Shown: positions 40,409 through 49,158 of the stretch, piece after piece
How the letters are laid out: each line of letters opens with the position of its first letter
Numbering within the stretch: the stretch's first letter is position 1
Origin: Trinickia soli
GTDB taxonomy: Bacteria; Pseudomonadota; Gammaproteobacteria; Burkholderiales; Burkholderiaceae
DNA: 64,000 bases
NCBI RefSeq assembly: GCF_002879855.1
Contig: NZ_PNYB01000024.1
Span: 1-64,000, forward strand
Reading direction: 5' to 3'
Translations under genes and position numbers: made by a program
Notes under the pieces: generated by a model
The model's database searches: none
Told to the model about the DNA's origin: nothing
The model's input: only the letters and a program-made list of their open reading frames with translations

Positions 40409-41045
40409 GGCGAGACAACAAAACAGGCGTGGGTTGAAGAGGAATCGACAAAGGCTCCGTGCGCGACGGCCCTCGTCGCTTCACGATATCGACCATCAAC
40501 CCGCTGGAGGACGGCCGCAACGCCAGCCGCAACAGTGCCGGCGAGGCATCCTGCGCAACCGTTAAAGGCCGCACCATCACGAACAACGTTTCGCTCGATT
40601 GCGCCGCCAGATGCAGACGCCGCAATGATGACGACTGGGCGTATGGCATCCAGAAAATCAATGCCCCGCAACTGCCGGCCCGCAGGATTTGCTCGGCAGA
40701 CCACAGGGCATCGCCCGATTTCGGCGCCTTGACATGCAGCAGGCGATCGAGCGATAGCCCGATGTACCCGAGCCCCAACCCATTGGGCACCTGCGGCGGT
40801 TGCAACAGGGCGATCGGCCGTTCACCCAGCGCACTCAGAGCAGGCTGCAGCAACCGCATTTCGCCGATTCCCGCCTGCTGCACGAGCAGATCGACCAATG
40901 CACCGAGCGGCCAACCGCCGCCGGGCAACTCGGCCGACAACGCCGGATATCCCGTTTCCAATACGCGAGCACGGCCGCCAGCAAGCTGCGAGGCCCGCCA
41001 TAACGACGGATGGATGTCTTCGGCACGAAGGGAGGCTGCGAGCAT
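40338..41045 (-). CDS. imuA: ImuA, SOS mutasome protein (RecA-like)
   Basis: A 235-residue protein. It opens with HPSLWRASQL, then LSAELPGGGWPLGALVDLL in place of a P-loop, the RecA/SulA-like pattern of ImuA. ImuA supports ImuB and DnaE2 in damage-induced mutagenesis. A LexA box lies 16 bases before the start. The C-terminus overlaps imuB by 71 bases. Confidence 0.88.
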   Translation of the reverse strand: MLAASLRAEDIHPSLWRASQLAGGRARVLETGYPALSAELPGGGWPLGALVDLLVQQAGIGEMRLLQPALSALGERPIALLQPPQVPNGLGLGYIGLSLDRLLHVKAPKSGDALWSAEQILRAGSCGALIFWMPYAQSSSLRRLHLAAQSSETLFVMVRPLTVAQDASPALLRLALRPSSSGLMVDIVKRRGPSRTEPLSIPLQPTPVLLSRHARLSRRSFAETGARSVPAEVAA

Positions 41046-41060
41046 CGGGCACCACGATTA

Positions 41061-41076
41061 CTGTATATCCATACAG
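41061..41076 (-). promoter_or_regulatory. LexA (SOS) box of the imuA-imuB-dnaE2 operon
   Basis: CTGTATATCCATACAG is an exact CTGT-N8-ACAG palindrome immediately upstream of imuA, so the operon should be repressed by LexA and induced by DNA damage. Confidence 0.93.
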
Positions 41077-41161
41077 CATCTTACACGCAAATACGCAGCG
41101 ATGAACTGGAACTTTTAAGGGGCTTCGTGGGGCCTCGCACCATTACCACGCGCCACGACGT

Positions 41162-41213
41162 TTCGTAAATTCCCCCGAACCTCGTAGCATCCGGAGCCGC
41201 CAAACTACGAAAT
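41162..41213. promoter_or_regulatory. cluster of TTCGTA-type words upstream of the first luxR-like gene
   Basis: In the 349-base gap between imuA and the LuxR-type gene at 41395 there are TTCGTAAAT (41162-41170), CTCGTAGCAT (41181-41190) and, reversed, ATTTCGTAGTTT (41202-41213). The last resembles the TTCGTAGTAAT word upstream of two other luxR-like genes. A regulator site is an inference. Confidence 0.4.
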
Positions 41214-41394
41214 GACAAGCGGCACGGACCGGTTGCCCTCAATAAAATCCTCACAGATGCGCAAAGGTGCTACCCGCAGGTGCAACCCGGCTACCTTCCC
41301 ATCTCTCAATGACGCGCCTCTCGCAAGCCATGCGGCGCCGTAAACGTGTTCCGAAAACAACGCCGGCTTACCGGTCGACAAACAGGAAAACTCC

Positions 41395-42291
41395 ATGTCT
41401 TACATTGACGTGGTCGAAGAACGCGAAGATCTGCAATACGTCTCGACGGCGGCGCCCTACCGGGCGCCCGAGCTCAAGTCGCAGCCGCCCTGCGAGATTC
41501 GCTATATCGACGAAATGGACGTATCCCCGCTCGTGCGCGCCGAGGAGACCGGCGACGCGACCTTCATCGCCGCGGAACTCGGCGCGGCCCGCACGGCCGA
41601 CGAACGAATCCGCATGATTCGCGGCATCCTCAACATCATCGGCTTCAGCGGTCTCGGTTACGCGGCCTTGAAGCTCAATGCGCAAAAGCAGCCCGAGCAC
41701 GCGTATCTGCTGCGCAACTATCTGTCGACCGATCTGCTGCCGCGCTCGCTCGAAAACGGCTATCTGCTACGAGACCCGCATATGCGACGCGCCTTCGAAT
41801 CGAGCCGTCCGCATGTCTGGGATCTGCGCTCGCTCGTCAATGCGTCGCGCAAGGACGGTATCGATCCGCCGCTACGGCGCTACTTCGACGGCATGCGGGA
41901 AAACGGGCTCGCGAGCGGACTCGCCTTCAGCCTGCCGATCCCGCGCACGACGATGCGCGCGCTGATTCTGTTCGCGGGCCCCCCCGAACATTGCGAATGG
42001 ATCACCGACAGCGTGATCGCCCAAGCGCTCGGGCTCGGTCTTTCGCTGCATCAGCGCTGCGCCGCCTATGTGCAGGCGATCTGCCGGCAGGAGGGCGCAA
42101 ACAGCCTGTCGCAGTTGCAGCAGCGCATTTTGGGCGCGGTCGTCGTGGGCATGTCCGACAAGGCGATCGCCGCGCGGCTGAACACGACCGTCCACAACGT
42201 CGACTACCATTTGCGCCAGCTGCGTGAAAAGTTCGGCGCGCGCAATCGCAGCCAGCTCGCTTATCTCGCGGGCAGGATGCAGGCCGTATGA
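41395..42291 (+). CDS. LuxR-family regulator A at the T3SS border
   Basis: A 298-residue protein. Residues about 75-215 resemble the autoinducer-binding domain, with LLRDPHM and PHVWDLR matching the DP and W positions of TraR (D70, W85). The positions of W57 and Y61 are Leu and Ser. The LuxR helix-turn-helix spans the last 65 residues with MSDKAIAARLNTTVHNVDYHL and ends QLAYLAGR. An AGGAAA site precedes the ATG. It converges on sctU, 44 bases away. No synthase gene is adjacent, so it is a LuxR solo; the ligand is unknown. Confidence 0.85.
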   Translation: MSYIDVVEEREDLQYVSTAAPYRAPELKSQPPCEIRYIDEMDVSPLVRAEETGDATFIAAELGAARTADERIRMIRGILNIIGFSGLGYAALKLNAQKQPEHAYLLRNYLSTDLLPRSLENGYLLRDPHMRRAFESSRPHVWDLRSLVNASRKDGIDPPLRRYFDGMRENGLASGLAFSLPIPRTTMRALILFAGPPEHCEWITDSVIAQALGLGLSLHQRCAAYVQAICRQEGANSLSQLQQRILGAVVVGMSDKAIAARLNTTVHNVDYHLRQLREKFGARNRSQLAYLAGRMQAV

Positions 42292-42335
42292 CGGTGCATG
42301 GCGCGCATGGCATTTCTCCCCGACGGCGTACCGCT

Positions 42336-43376
42336 TCAAGTCGGTACGTCTTCGCCGTCGGCCCAACGCAAGACCGTGGCCACGCGCCCATATAGCCCGC
42401 GCTCGATGTATTTGTATTCGCGTGCGCTCTCGTAAAGCGCCTCGGCGAGCGGCCCGTCCGCCACGGTCGGTATAAGAAATTCGCCGGCCCATTCGACGAT
42501 ACGCCGAGCCGTCTCGCCTTCGCCGCGAGCCGCGACCCACGGCAGCTTGCCCTTGCCGGCATAACAAAGCGCCACCGCGGCGTTCGCGGAATGGATCACG
42601 GCCGAAGCCATCTTCACGCGATCCTGCAACGAATTGAAAACCATCTCGTGCGCCATGCTGCGGCGGCGCGAATTCATATGCGGATCGCCCTCCGACTCCC
42701 GGTGTTCGCGCCGCACTTCGTCCATCGACATACGGTGTTGCTTGAGAAACGCGTACTGCTGGTAGGCGTAATCCAGCGCCGCGAACGCGACGAAGATGAG
42801 CGCGGCCCAACCGGCGAGCGAAAGCAGAAGCTTGCCCGTGACCGCAAGAATCGCATCGGGACGCAGGTATCCGGCCTGCAACGGCGCGCTCAACGAGCCG
42901 CGCAGAAGCACCCACAGCGTCACGCACAAAATGAGTGTCTTCACGCCGGTCTTGAGCAGGTTGACGACGCTTTTCATCGAGAACAGGCGCGTCATGCCCG
43001 AGGCGGGATTGAGCCGCTCGAAGCTCGGCGCGATACGCGAAAAAGCGACCAGCCCGCCCACTTGCGCGAGCGAGACGGCCAACCCCGCCGCGCCCGCGAG
43101 CACCACGATGCCGATGCCAAGCGTCAGCCACCCTTGCAACGCCAGCGACATCACGGTTGAAATCGATTGCTTCGGGTCGCGCGCGGCCATAGCCGCGAAC
43201 ATCGCATCGAACAGCCCTCGCAAGGTATCGAAGACGCGCGGCGCCTGCGAGCCGATCGCCGCGAGCACGACGAGAAACACGAGCGCCGCGCTCACTTCCG
43301 AGCTGTAGACGATCTGGCCTTTCTTGCGCGCATCGCGCAAGCGCTTTTCGGTAGGTGCCTGGTCCTTTTCGCTCAT
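42336..43376 (-). CDS. sctU: SctU, T3SS export-gate switch protein, lacking NPTH
   Basis: A 346-residue protein with four N-terminal membrane helices (about residues 28-195) and a cytoplasmic domain. SctU/FlhB opens EKRLRDARKKGQI as here. The cytoplasmic domain keeps V.LALCY-like and PLAEALYESA segments. Where every typical member has the self-cleaving NPTH, this protein has HSAN (residues 262-265). Cleavage at NPTH normally triggers the switch from needle to translocator export. Last gene of the minus-strand T3SS run. Confidence 0.92.
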   Translation of the reverse strand: MSEKDQAPTEKRLRDARKKGQIVYSSEVSAALVFLVVLAAIGSQAPRVFDTLRGLFDAMFAAMAARDPKQSISTVMSLALQGWLTLGIGIVVLAGAAGLAVSLAQVGGLVAFSRIAPSFERLNPASGMTRLFSMKSVVNLLKTGVKTLILCVTLWVLLRGSLSAPLQAGYLRPDAILAVTGKLLLSLAGWAALIFVAFAALDYAYQQYAFLKQHRMSMDEVRREHRESEGDPHMNSRRRSMAHEMVFNSLQDRVKMASAVIHSANAAVALCYAGKGKLPWVAARGEGETARRIVEWAGEFLIPTVADGPLAEALYESAREYKYIERGLYGRVATVLRWADGEDVPT

Positions 43377-43403
43377 CTCGACGAAGCCTTTCAGCGGTAC
43401 CGG

Positions 43404-44192
43404 TCAAAGCATCGATCTGAGCAGATCGAGCAGCGAATTGTCGGGGCCCAGATACGCATGCAGCGTCGCATAGATGAACGGCAGAAACAGCGCCATCATC
43501 AACACAGCCACCGCGCTTTTCACGGCCTGCGACATCAGAAAGACATTCAGCTGGGGCATGGCGCGGCTGACGAGACCAAACCCGAGTTCGACCAGTACGA
43601 GCACCATCACGACCGGTGCGGCCAGCTTCACGGTCCACGTCATGATGCTCGTCGCGCCGCGCGCAATGAACGGCAACAGCGCAGGGCCAAAATGCGGTGC
43701 GAACGACGCCACCGGCCAAAGCCGATACGATTCGAACAGCGCCGAGAGCAGCAGGTGCAAGCCGCCGCTCGTCACGAACAACGTGATCGCCAGCAGATTC
43801 AGAAAACCCGCGCAGGGGCCCGCTTCATACTGCGCAATCGGATCGAAGAATGACTGATTGCTCGATCCCGTTTGAAAATCGATGAGCGTACCGGCCGTCG
43901 CAATCGCCCACATCACCGCGCTGAATGCATACGCGAGCAGGATCCCGATCAGGGCCTCCTTCGCCATGAGACCGACCCACATGAGCGGCGCCAGATCCTT
44001 CAACGCATGGACATCGAGTACCGGGCCGATGAACAAGATGATGACGGCCATGAATCCGTTTCGCACGAGCCCCGTCAAAACGGCCGAGCTGAATGCCGGC
44101 ACGATCATCATGATCGGCATGACACGCGGCAGCACGATGATGGCCGGCCGCGCGAGTTGATAGGCAACGTCGAATGAATCTGTCGCCAGCAC
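43404..44192 (-). CDS. sctT: SctT, T3SS export apparatus membrane protein
   Basis: A 262-residue protein with about seven hydrophobic helices. Conserved family stretches include PRVMPIMMIVPAFSS and KEALIGILLAYAF, then DFQTG and a C-terminal PQLNVFLMSQAVK. SctT forms the export gate core with SctR and SctS. It follows sctO by two bases and precedes sctU by 27. Confidence 0.93.
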   Translation of the reverse strand: MLATDSFDVAYQLARPAIIVLPRVMPIMMIVPAFSSAVLTGLVRNGFMAVIILFIGPVLDVHALKDLAPLMWVGLMAKEALIGILLAYAFSAVMWAIATAGTLIDFQTGSSNQSFFDPIAQYEAGPCAGFLNLLAITLFVTSGGLHLLLSALFESYRLWPVASFAPHFGPALLPFIARGATSIMTWTVKLAAPVVMVLVLVELGFGLVSRAMPQLNVFLMSQAVKSAVAVLMMALFLPFIYATLHAYLGPDNSLLDLLRSML

Positions 44193-44194
44193 CG

Positions 44195-44689
44195 TCAGCC
44201 CTCGTGCTCGCCCAGCGGCGCAATGGCAACGCGCAGCGCCGCTTCCTCGGCGCGGGCTTCGTCGGCGGCCTCGGCGCGTTGCGTCGCGGCACGCGTCAGG
44301 CGCTCGGCCGTGCGTTCGGCTTGATCGCGCTTGGCATCGGCACGCCTCAATTGCTCACGCAGTTCGTCAAGACGCGCGGTTTCTTCGCGTACCCGCGCGA
44401 GCGCCGGCACGGTCAGCTCGCGGGCGGCCTCGATCCGATCGTCGAACAACTGCCAATCGATGCCGACGCCGACAAGTTCGCGCGCGGAACGGGGCTCGCC
44501 CAATCGTTGGCTGGTCAGTACACGCCCCGCTTCGAACTTCGCCGCGATCAATCGCTTCACTTCGTCTTCGGCACGCCGCCATTCGTCGCGCGCGGCCTCG
44601 ACCACAGCCTCCTGGCGCCGCACTTGCGCGAGCACGACGTCACGTCGCATCTCGCGCACGCGCGTCAGCTTAGCGATGATTTTGTCCAT
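44195..44689 (-). CDS. sctO: SctO-like T3SS stalk protein
   Basis: A 164-residue, highly charged protein predicted to be two long antiparallel coiled-coil helices, rich in Arg, Glu and Ala. SctO/FliJ proteins are recognised by size, coiled coil and position between the ATPase and SctT, all of which hold here. It stimulates the ATPase and couples it to the export gate. Starts inside the 3' end of sctN (20-base overlap). Confidence 0.8.
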   Translation of the reverse strand: MDKIIAKLTRVREMRRDVVLAQVRRQEAVVEAARDEWRRAEDEVKRLIAAKFEAGRVLTSQRLGEPRSARELVGVGIDWQLFDDRIEAARELTVPALARVREETARLDELREQLRRADAKRDQAERTAERLTRAATQRAEAADEARAEEAALRVAIAPLGEHEG

Positions 44690-46049
44690 ATTCGTTCTCC
44701 AGAGCCGCCAGCTTGGTCAACGTATCGCCGTAGGGTTCGAGCGCGGCCGGAGACTGGCAGGCAAACTCGCGCAGCGCGCCGCGCGCAGCCAGCGCCGCAT
44801 CGGCCAGAGCATCGCTGCCCGCGCGGTATTCGCCGATCTGCACGAGCAGCTCGATCTCCTGATATTTGGCGAGCAGTTCGCGCGCCCATGCGGCGCGACG
44901 GACATGCGTATCGTCGACGACACGCGTCATCACGCGTGACGCGCTTGCCAACACGTCGATGGCGGGATGATGTCCCGCCTGCGCCAGCTTGCGCGAAAGA
45001 ATGATGTGCCCGTCAAGAATCGAACGGACTTCCTCGGCAATCGGATCGCTTTCGTCGTCGCCTTCGACGAGCACCGTATAGAACGCCGTGATCGAGCCGC
45101 GCGCACCCTGTCCCGCACGTTCTAGCAATTGCGGCAGCACCGAGAATGTCGAGGGCGGAAAGCTGCGCCGCGTCGGCGGCTCGCCCGAGGCCAGACCCAC
45201 TTCACGCTGCGCGCGCGCAAAGCGCGTCAACGAATCGACGAGCAACAAGACGCGCAATCCTTTGTCGCGGAAGTATTCGGCCACCGCCGTCGCGACATAC
45301 GCGGACTTGACGCGCTCCATCGCGGGGCGATCCGACGTCGAGACGACGAGCACCGTGCGCGCAAGCGCTTCGGGCGAGAGGTTGTGCTCGATGAATTCGC
45401 GCACCTCGCGTCCACGCTCGCCGATCAAACCGACGACGGCGACGTCGCACGAAGCGCCGCGCGCGATCATGCCGAGCAACGTGCTCTTGCCCACCCCGGC
45501 CGGCGCGAAGATGCCGACGCGTTGACCGATGCCGGTCGTCAGGAATGCATCGATGGCGCGCACGCCCGTCGGTAGCGGGTCGTCGATGAGCGTGCGATCG
45601 AGCGCGCCCACGGGTTCGGCGAAAGCGCTCACGCGCGTGCCGCCCTTGATCGGGCCGCGATTGTCGAGCGGCTCCCCAAGACCGTTCAACACGCGCCCGA
45701 GCAGCGCGTCGCCTACTTCGAACGTATGCGCATGTCCGGTGGGCAAGACTTCGGTCGCACTCGATAAGCCGGCAAGACTGCCAAGCGGCGTCAGCACTGC
45801 CGTTTGACGAGAAAACCCGACGACTTCCGCAAACATCGGCGCAAGCCCCGGCGTATGCAGCTCGCACACCTCGCCGAGCTTCGCATGGACACCCGAGGCG
45901 TGAATCAACAGCCCTGCAGTCTGCGTGACGCGCCCGCGCATACGCAGCGGATTCACTCCCTCGAGCGCCTTCGCGAACTCGTCTTCGTTCGCATCGCCTC
46001 GCAATTGCGCGAACAGCGCATCGCGCCAGCCAGAATCCGTTTCGCTCAT
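44670..46049 (-). CDS. sctN: SctN, T3SS ATPase
   Basis: A 459-residue F1-type ATPase. Walker A APAGVGKST is at about residues 182-190, Walker B LLLVDSLTRFA at about 268-278. GERGREVREFI and the T3SS-type loop GLASGEPPTRRSFPPSTF are present. It unfolds chaperone-bound substrates. The ATG at 46049 follows GGAGGGACGC; its start overlaps the sctL stop by four bases. Confidence 0.96.
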   Translation of the reverse strand: MSETDSGWRDALFAQLRGDANEDEFAKALEGVNPLRMRGRVTQTAGLLIHASGVHAKLGEVCELHTPGLAPMFAEVVGFSRQTAVLTPLGSLAGLSSATEVLPTGHAHTFEVGDALLGRVLNGLGEPLDNRGPIKGGTRVSAFAEPVGALDRTLIDDPLPTGVRAIDAFLTTGIGQRVGIFAPAGVGKSTLLGMIARGASCDVAVVGLIGERGREVREFIEHNLSPEALARTVLVVSTSDRPAMERVKSAYVATAVAEYFRDKGLRVLLLVDSLTRFARAQREVGLASGEPPTRRSFPPSTFSVLPQLLERAGQGARGSITAFYTVLVEGDDESDPIAEEVRSILDGHIILSRKLAQAGHHPAIDVLASASRVMTRVVDDTHVRRAAWARELLAKYQEIELLVQIGEYRAGSDALADAALAARGALREFACQSPAALEPYGDTLTKLAALENEYGQNHR

Positions 46050-46693
46050 GCGTCCCTCCGTGCTTCGATCACGGCCCGAATCGCGTCGATTTGCGTCGAC
46101 AGACGCGCATCGATGCTGCCAGCCGGCGTCTCGACGACGCAATCATCGTCGCCGAGCGACGCATCCGATACGACGCGAATGGCTTGCGACCGCATCGCGG
46201 CGGCGTCCGCATGCGCTTCGTTGGCGATGGCCTCGCGTCGATTGGCCACGGCCTGCTTCATCACGTCGACCGATTCGGGCGCCACGCGCACGACCAGGAA
46301 GGCCTCGTCGCGCACATAAGCGTCGATGCGTTTGAGCGCGAGCTCGAAAATGCGCTCCCGCGCGAACTCGCCGACCAGCTCGCGCAATCCACGCACGACC
46401 ATATCGGCCATCTTCCGCCGCGACAAGGCAAGCGCGTGCGCCGTATCGAGCGCCGCCGCATACGCGCGCTCGGCGCCTTCGCGCTCGCCTCGCGCAAATC
46501 CTTCGTCGTAGCCCTGGCGCATCATCTGTTCCTTGCGCTCTTCGGCGTCGGCAACGATGCGCTCGGCCTCCTTCTTCGCCGTCGTCACGATCGAGTTCGC
46601 GTCGAGCAGCGCCGAATACTCGTGCTCCTTGAGCACGCGCCGCTCGGAGAGCATCTGCAGATTCTCGCCGGTGATCAGAAAAGCCAGTCCCAT
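46046..46693 (-). CDS. sctL: SctL, ATPase regulator/stator
   Basis: A 215-residue protein. The N-terminal third is a long charged helix (KKEAERIVADAEERKEQMM), followed by a globular C-terminal domain with LALKRIDAYVRDE, the FliH/HrpE pattern. It tethers SctN to the cytoplasmic ring formed by SctQ. The ATG at 46693 lies 18 bases inside the sctK 3' end. Confidence 0.88.
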   Translation of the reverse strand: MGLAFLITGENLQMLSERRVLKEHEYSALLDANSIVTTAKKEAERIVADAEERKEQMMRQGYDEGFARGEREGAERAYAAALDTAHALALSRRKMADMVVRGLRELVGEFARERIFELALKRIDAYVRDEAFLVVRVAPESVDVMKQAVANRREAIANEAHADAAAMRSQAIRVVSDASLGDDDCVVETPAGSIDARLSTQIDAIRAVIEARRDA

Positions 46694-47412
46694 GCTCGCA
46701 ACCTCTCGGGGATAAGGCAAAGAAACAGCAGCTCGGCCAGCTCTGAGCGTTGATCGTCGCCCAGTCGATAGGCCGGCTGCACGTCGGCGATACGCGGCAG
46801 TTTCAGGCGCGTGCGCGCGAACACCGGCAAGCCGGCGGGCGCGATGAAGTCGAGCAGCAAACGTGCACCGCGCGCACCGATCTTCTGCACGACGAGCTTC
46901 GGGTAGCGCCGCATCGGCTCGAGCGTCTCGCTGACCGCGTCGAACGGCGGCGTCTCTTTCCGCACGAATGCCATCGTCTGCGCGCCGAAATGCAACTGCA
47001 GGGTCTTTTCGACGCCACGCGTCACGTCGCTGCTCAGCAGCCACGACTTGTGCAGGCACAATCCGCACAACTTCGCCAGTTCCCCGAACGCGTCGCGCGG
47101 CAGCAGCGCCAACCGCTTCTCGCGCCCACCGAAGTCGTAGTCGGCCGGCACCGCGCCCGCGGCATCGGGCTGCAAGCCCACCTTGTCGAGCAACGCGCGC
47201 GCGAGCACACGCTTGCCTCGATCGCCGAAACGCGCCATGTCGTTCCATGGCGCCGGCCAGATACCGAGCGGCCAACTCGGATCGACGTACTCGTCCGGAC
47301 GTAAGTTGAAATCCGCGATGAGACGGGCGAACCGTCCGCGATTTGCCGGAGCCCGCCATAGCTCGTGCGCGCTCCCGCTCGAATCGTCGATCAGATCATC
47401 GTCAACCGACAT
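46675..47412 (-). CDS. sctK: SctK, T3SS sorting-platform adaptor
   Basis: A 245-residue protein between sctJ and sctL. The N-terminal FNLRPDEYVDPSW followed by an Arg/Leu-rich middle and a C-terminal LLFLCLIPERLRAWDW fits the YscK/HrpB4 family, which docks the SctQ ring to SctD. Sequence conservation in SctK is low, so the call leans on position. The start overlaps sctJ by 11 bases. Confidence 0.8.
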   Translation of the reverse strand: MSVDDDLIDDSSGSAHELWRAPANRGRFARLIADFNLRPDEYVDPSWPLGIWPAPWNDMARFGDRGKRVLARALLDKVGLQPDAAGAVPADYDFGGREKRLALLPRDAFGELAKLCGLCLHKSWLLSSDVTRGVEKTLQLHFGAQTMAFVRKETPPFDAVSETLEPMRRYPKLVVQKIGARGARLLLDFIAPAGLPVFARTRLKLPRIADVQPAYRLGDDQRSELAELLFLCLIPERLRAWDWLF

Positions 47413-48166
47413 GAGTCTGCTCTTGCGCGACGCCGCCCGACGCCGAGCGCCCCATCAATTTGAACTGGCCACGCCGCAGGAAGAACACCGCCACGGCGAC
47501 GATCGTCGAGAGCACGAGCAGCACTGCAACCAACGACAGCGCGCCGGCGAACGGCCCCACCTGAAAGCCTTGTGGACGATCGTTCTCTTTCGGCGCCGCC
47601 GCCTGCAAGAACAGCGACACGTTGTCGTACGAGAGGCCCTCGATGCTGTGTGCCACGAGATCCTTGACCATCGGCGCCATCATCTTCAGGTCGATGCCGG
47701 GACGATATTTGACGTAGACCGACGCCGAGGACGGCTTGATCTTGTCCGACAACGGATCGTTCTCGGGGATCACCACATGCACGTGCGCGACGATCACGCC
47801 GTTGACGTCGAGCAAGGTCCGCTCGAGTTCCTGCTCGGCACCGTAGATATAGCGAATGCGCTCTTCGGCCGGCGTCGAAACGAGGCCCTGCTTCTTGAAG
47901 ATCTCGCCGAGATTTTGCGTCGGCTGACGCGGCAGGCCCACCGCCTTCAATGCATTGAGCGCGGTCGGCACCGACGACCCATCGACCAGCAATTCCCAAC
48001 CATGATCAGGCACTTCGGACTTCGACGCGCTGATGCCGGCATTGGCCAACGCCGCGATCATCTCGTTGGCCGAGGACTCCGTCAGGTCCATGTAGAGTTC
48101 CTGCTGACAGCCAGCCAGCAAGAAGGCGCACGCGAGCACAACGCATGCGCGCAGCAGCGTTTTCAT
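47402..48166 (-). CDS. sctJ: SctJ, T3SS inner-ring lipoprotein
   Basis: A 254-residue lipoprotein. The lipobox LLAGC places the lipidated Cys at residue 20. The YscJ/FliF domain follows with ELYMDLTESSANEMIAAL, GLPRQP and then E.ELERTL, VHVVIPEND. A C-terminal membrane helix spans about residues 208-232. It forms the inner MS-like ring with SctD. Confidence 0.95.
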   Translation of the reverse strand: MKTLLRACVVLACAFLLAGCQQELYMDLTESSANEMIAALANAGISASKSEVPDHGWELLVDGSSVPTALNALKAVGLPRQPTQNLGEIFKKQGLVSTPAEERIRYIYGAEQELERTLLDVNGVIVAHVHVVIPENDPLSDKIKPSSASVYVKYRPGIDLKMMAPMVKDLVAHSIEGLSYDNVSLFLQAAAPKENDRPQGFQVGPFAGALSLVAVLLVLSTIVAVAVFFLRRGQFKLMGRSASGGVAQEQTHVG

Positions 48167-48228
48167 AGGTGTTTCCTAACCTGATGCGCAGCGCAGCGCG
48201 TTATCCGCGTGCGTGGCGCGATAACCGG

Positions 48229-48699
48229 CTACTCGGCGTTGTTCTTCAGCAGCGAATGGGTGACGCCATTCGATGCGTCGGCCATGGTCATACTGAACTG
48301 ATACTGCTGCATGGTCGCCGAAGTGGTCATCGTGAAATCGGCCATCTTCACCATCGCCAGCACGGGGTCGCTCGTATCGAGCAATGCGGCCGGGTGCTCC
48401 ATCTGCTGCATCGCTGCGTCGTAACGCGCGTCCAACGCGGCCGTTTCCTTGCGCATGTGGTCGACCAATGCATCCAAACTGCGCGTCTCATGCACACCAC
48501 GATGCATATGGACGGTGCCGACAGGCGCGGACTCGGCCGACTGCGCGGACATATGCGCATGGAACGCGCTCGCCTCCGCGGCGTCCGCTTCCTGATTGGG
48601 CGCGGCCGGCATCGCCTGAGTCGCCGCCGCGGCCGCGCTCGCGCCCTTCGATTTGCTCGCTTCCGACAACTCGACAGTCGGGACGGCTGGAACGGTCAT
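48229..48699 (-). CDS. sctI: SctI, T3SS inner rod protein
   Basis: A 156-residue protein with a low-complexity Ala/Glu/His N-terminus and a helical C-terminus ending in DFTMTTSATMQQYQFSMTMADASNGVTHS-like sequence, the HrpB2/YscI shape. It lies directly before sctJ, as in Hrp2-type operons. SctI joins the export gate to the needle. Assignment rests on position and C-terminal pattern. Confidence 0.75.
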   Translation of the reverse strand: MTVPAVPTVELSEASKSKGASAAAAATQAMPAAPNQEADAAEASAFHAHMSAQSAESAPVGTVHMHRGVHETRSLDALVDHMRKETAALDARYDAAMQQMEHPAALLDTSDPVLAMVKMADFTMTTSATMQQYQFSMTMADASNGVTHSLLKNNAE

Positions 48700-48724
48700 A
48701 TGTGCCTCACTGATGATCGGAACA

Positions 48725-48770
48725 ACAAAAAAAATCGACCGGCCGGGCGCCGCTTGCGCAACGCCCGGTC
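48725..48770 (-). terminator. terminator-like hairpin between sctF and sctI
   Basis: Reading on the minus strand, CCGGGCG and CGCCCGG form a stem around a 12-base loop, followed by CCGGTCGA and eight Ts. A second near-perfect hairpin (48775-48796) precedes it. The pair would reduce read-through from sctF into sctI, giving more needle than rod message. Confidence 0.75.
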
Positions 48771-48801
48771 ACAACCAGGCGGTAGATACCGCCCGGTTAA
48801 C

Positions 48802-49002
48802 TTACGAAACGTGCGCGCCCTGACGCAACGTCTGGCACATCGTGTCTACCGTGCTGCTCTTGCCTTGCACGGCCGACATGGCGGCCTTGTTGCCGTCCTG
48901 AAACGTGCTGAATTCCAGGCTCTTGATCTGGAAGTCTTGTTCCTGCTTTTGCATGTCGCTGAACGTGCTGTCGACGCTGCTCGTGCCACCGATGCTTGCC
49001 AT
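48802..49002 (-). CDS. sctF: candidate T3SS needle subunit (66 aa)
   Basis: A small helical protein starting MASIGGTSSVDSTFSDMQKQ and ending in a helix with STVDTMCQTLRQG. Size, predicted two-helix hairpin, strong AAAGGAGAG site and position between sctD and sctI fit a needle or pilus subunit. It does not show the P-(S/D)-(N/D)-P turn of YscF/BsaL needles and has a cysteine, so sequence support is weak. The ATG at 49002 is chosen because of the ribosome binding site. Confidence 0.6.
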   Translation of the reverse strand: MASIGGTSSVDSTFSDMQKQEQDFQIKSLEFSTFQDGNKAAMSAVQGKSSTVDTMCQTLRQGAHVS

Positions 49003-49158
49003 TGTTTCTCTCCTTTGCGATTTAAATGCGATGCCCCTTTTGCCTAGGGCGCTTAACAAACGCGCGTTGCCGCGCTTGCTTGCTCAAGCGAGGCCATTCG
49101 CCTCGCCAGAACCCGACTACGCGAGCGGCGCTTTCGCCGGTACGCCGCACCGCGAAAC

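Noticed and set aside
41162-41190. hrpII/PIP box (TTCG-N16-TTCG) before regulator A
   Set aside because: The second half reads CTCG and the spacing is one base short, so the match is not convincing.
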